From positions 496,001 to 560,000 of the forward strand of contig QRFJ01000388.1 in NCBI GenBank assembly GCA_006176705.1: a DNA stretch of 64,000 nt, in the 5' to 3' direction. This stretch comes from Cocos nucifera (Eukaryota; Streptophyta; Magnoliopsida; Arecales; Arecaceae). The stretch's first letter is position 1; the number at the start of each line of letters is the position of its first letter. Shown here piece after piece: positions 61,892 through 64,000 of this stretch. Below the pieces are notes generated by a model, which was not told the DNA's origin, ran no database searches, and saw nothing but the letters and a program-made list of their open reading frames with translations. The translations under genes were made by a program, and so were the position numbers.

Positions 61892-63082
61892 TGATGCGTG
61901 CTAATTTATAGCTATGGCAAGTGTACCAGTTGATCAAGTAATAAAGTAAATGAGTAGAGTATCGTCCCTAGAGGATTGAAAAATAAGTACTGAAAAACTC
62001 TTTTTATGCTTTATTTAGAAGGCCGATTTATGAGAATAAGAAATTAAAGAATAAAATAAAAAAATAATTAAAAATTTTAAAAAAATAGAGAGAATGTAAT
62101 TATTAGGATTTTAAACTTAAGAGCAATGGATTACTAAGATAGTCGATTCATCAACTTAGTTAATATAATATTTAGGTTATTAGATTAATTTTATTTCATG
62201 TAACAGTGGAGTCTCCTAATTTATTTACTATCCTTTGATCCAGGCGTAGCAAAACTATCATTATTTATTAATTATCTTTTGGTCCAGGTGTAATTTAAAT
62301 AAGTATTAATGCATTAAGTTTTGTAAAATTTTTTAATTAAAATACGCTGCATCCAAAGTGCACTAAAATTTTCGCATGCATATGAATTCTAATTTGATTC
62401 ATAATACAAGGTATATAATCAAGAAGCAATAACATAGATGTACTTAGTCCGTAACATCTATATTCATCAGATCAATTAGAAGATGACCAGTAATCTAAAA
62501 GCATTAAGATCAGATTTATATACTTCTCATGAATAAAATTTAAAATTAAAAATAAATCATATTAAATATTATATCAAAAAGGTGGCTATATCTTAGCCTT
62601 AGTAAAAGAAAATTTAGTTCATGATAACAAGTTCAAAAATAGTAAATAAAATAAAAAGCATGAAGAAATTAGAATGTTTAATTACTGAAATTGGTTGTTC
62701 GTTGCTTTTAGTGTGGACAACTTGATGAAGAAGAAGAGAAACTTCTTAATCGATGTTCTGATTGTCGAAAGAAGAAAAAAAAAAAAAATTAAAAGCCCTT
62801 TCTTTTCTCTCTCTCAAAAATCTCTATTCAAAACTCTCTCTGTCTCTCTCTTCTCTTTCTACCTCTCTCTTCTCTCTCTTTTTTTTTGTTAAAATTCAAT
62901 TTCGGACTCATTTGAAGTTTATTTTACTTGAAATTTATTTTATCTGAATCAGAAAAATAAGATCTTCATATTGGTGGTCTTTTTTCTGCATAAAATTAAC
63001 AAAAGTATCAATTTTTTTAAAAAAATAGATTAATTTATTTTATAATTTAATATTTTTATTAGTATATTTTTATCACTTATCA
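61892..63082 (-). mobile_element. 3' LTR of a reverse-oriented gypsy (Athila/Tat-like) element
   Basis: On the minus strand it runs from TGATAAGTGATA (63082) to AATTAGCACGCATCA (61892). It is preceded at 63083-63090 by AGAAGGTG, a modest polypurine tract. The sequence before it on that strand, 'gactagcaatgactaag', matches the 'gacaagcaatgg-taag...g' block that, from memory, often precedes the 3' LTR of plant Athila/Tat elements. It breaks the gag above. TCGGT (61887-61891) is the predicted target duplication, whose partner must lie beyond the window. Confidence 0.55.
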
Positions 63083-64000
63083 CACCTTCTAACTTAGTCA
63101 TTGCTAGTCTCTTAGCAATGTTTTATTTAATACCATGTTTCAACAAGATTATTCATCAAAAAGATAAAATTTAGGACTAAAGGTCAAAAAGTTTAGAAAA
63201 TACTGCTAACTAAGCATTGAGCTTCAGAAGCAAATTTTTCAGTCAATACAATTAAAAACTTTCTTAGAGTACATCAAAGATCTATAGCACTTGTGTTCGT
63301 GATGACTAACTTTAGCATTTCAGTATTAAATTAAAAGAACAAAAGTATCCTCTCTTATCACCTATTTTGGTCAATTTTCTATACATTCTCAATTTTATAC
63401 TCATGAATTAAGGTAGCTTTCACACTGCCTTTTTTTTTTTTTTTGTGCTGAGCATCCTGGCCTTTCCTTCACCATTTTACGTGAATTTTCACACTTGACC
63501 TAGGTGCAGAGATCCCAGTTACTAGGCTTTGGGCAATCCACATATACTCTATCTTTTGCACTTTATTTTTAGGCAGGTAGCTCTTTCCTTAAATTCAAGT
63601 TTCTTTGATTAGAATGTATATTAATTATCAATTTTTAGTGATAATTGAATCCTCAGTTGGCCTTATAATCAATACCTACTTTGCCTTGTTAGTGTGCATG
63701 TGCAATTAGAAGTGCTAATAATCTTTTAATGACCTAAGTAGGCTGCTAAAAGTTGACCAACTAATCTACTTCTTTAACTCATTACATTCATTAGCAAATA
63801 ATTCTATCTTTTATCACTTATCCAGTCTTATCTTGCTCAAGATTTTCTTCTTGACACATGATTTTTTTTTTTTTTATTTTATCCCCTAACTTATTCTACA
63901 TTGTCTTAAAGGAGAAAGAAAAATAAAGGATGCAATAAAGGATAGGAAGGAATACACCTGATTTGGTTCAGTCTGGTTCTTTGGAGCTTTGAAATTTTGC
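63083..64000 (-). mobile_element. Internal 3' region of the reverse-oriented gypsy element, running off the window
   Basis: AT-rich sequence with no long frame, probably the untranslated stretch between the polyprotein and the 3' LTR. The assignment rests on its position next to the LTR. A poly-T tract occurs at about 63430-63444. Confidence 0.4.

Overview
This is plant nuclear DNA. It is AT-rich, gene-poor and full of transposons, simple repeats and short spliced genes with GT-AG introns. The two recognisable genes and the repeat types fit a monocot. I would guess a palm-like genome, but that is only a guess. Nothing bacterial, organellar or CRISPR-like is present.

Two host genes are supported, both on the minus strand. 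The first (19750-20732) is a three-exon FD-like bZIP transcription factor. It ends in the SAP/14-3-3 motif RTSTAPF, and intron 1 appears to have a rare GC donor. The second (35081-49052) is a six-exon La-related protein 1 of the LARP1b/c type, 565 aa. Its La-motif coding sequence is split by an 11.7 kb intron loaded with nested transposons.

Layout. 1-16150 is a CACTA (En/Spm)-like region. It holds decayed Ptta/En-Spm transposase copies, subterminal repeats of the 'ctatggcagcggtt' type, a large palindrome centred near 10525 that joins two elements head to head, and a decayed Ty3/gypsy chromodomain end with its LTR. Positions 1-5986 and 10161-16150 are almost identical and are separated by a 1000-N gap, so one copy may be an assembly duplicate. 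16150-19749 has no clear gene. 19750-21062 is the FD-like gene and its promoter. 21190-21945 is a tandem repeat of about 356 bp. 24365-27678 is a Mutator-like element with a perfect 9-bp target duplication, interrupted by a probable solo LTR. 27688-35080 has no clear gene. 35081-49052 is LARP1; its giant intron carries a 1.4 kb Mutator-like MITE with a PIF/Harbinger-like MITE inside it. 52570-56008 holds a second, decayed copy of that PIF-like MITE and a 2.4 kb Mutator-like element. 59240-61891 is the LTR and gag of a Tat-lineage gypsy element with 45-bp tandem repeats. It is broken by another gypsy element in reverse orientation (LTR 61892-63082), whose body runs off the right edge.

The two genes show no functional link: one is a flowering/architecture regulator, the other a translation/mRNA-stability factor. 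The most unusual structures are the mirror-image CACTA composite, the GC donor and overlapping upstream ORF of the FD-like gene, and the nested insertions in the LARP1 intron. Boundaries were read by eye from inverted ends, target-site duplications and splice consensus; no database search was possible.
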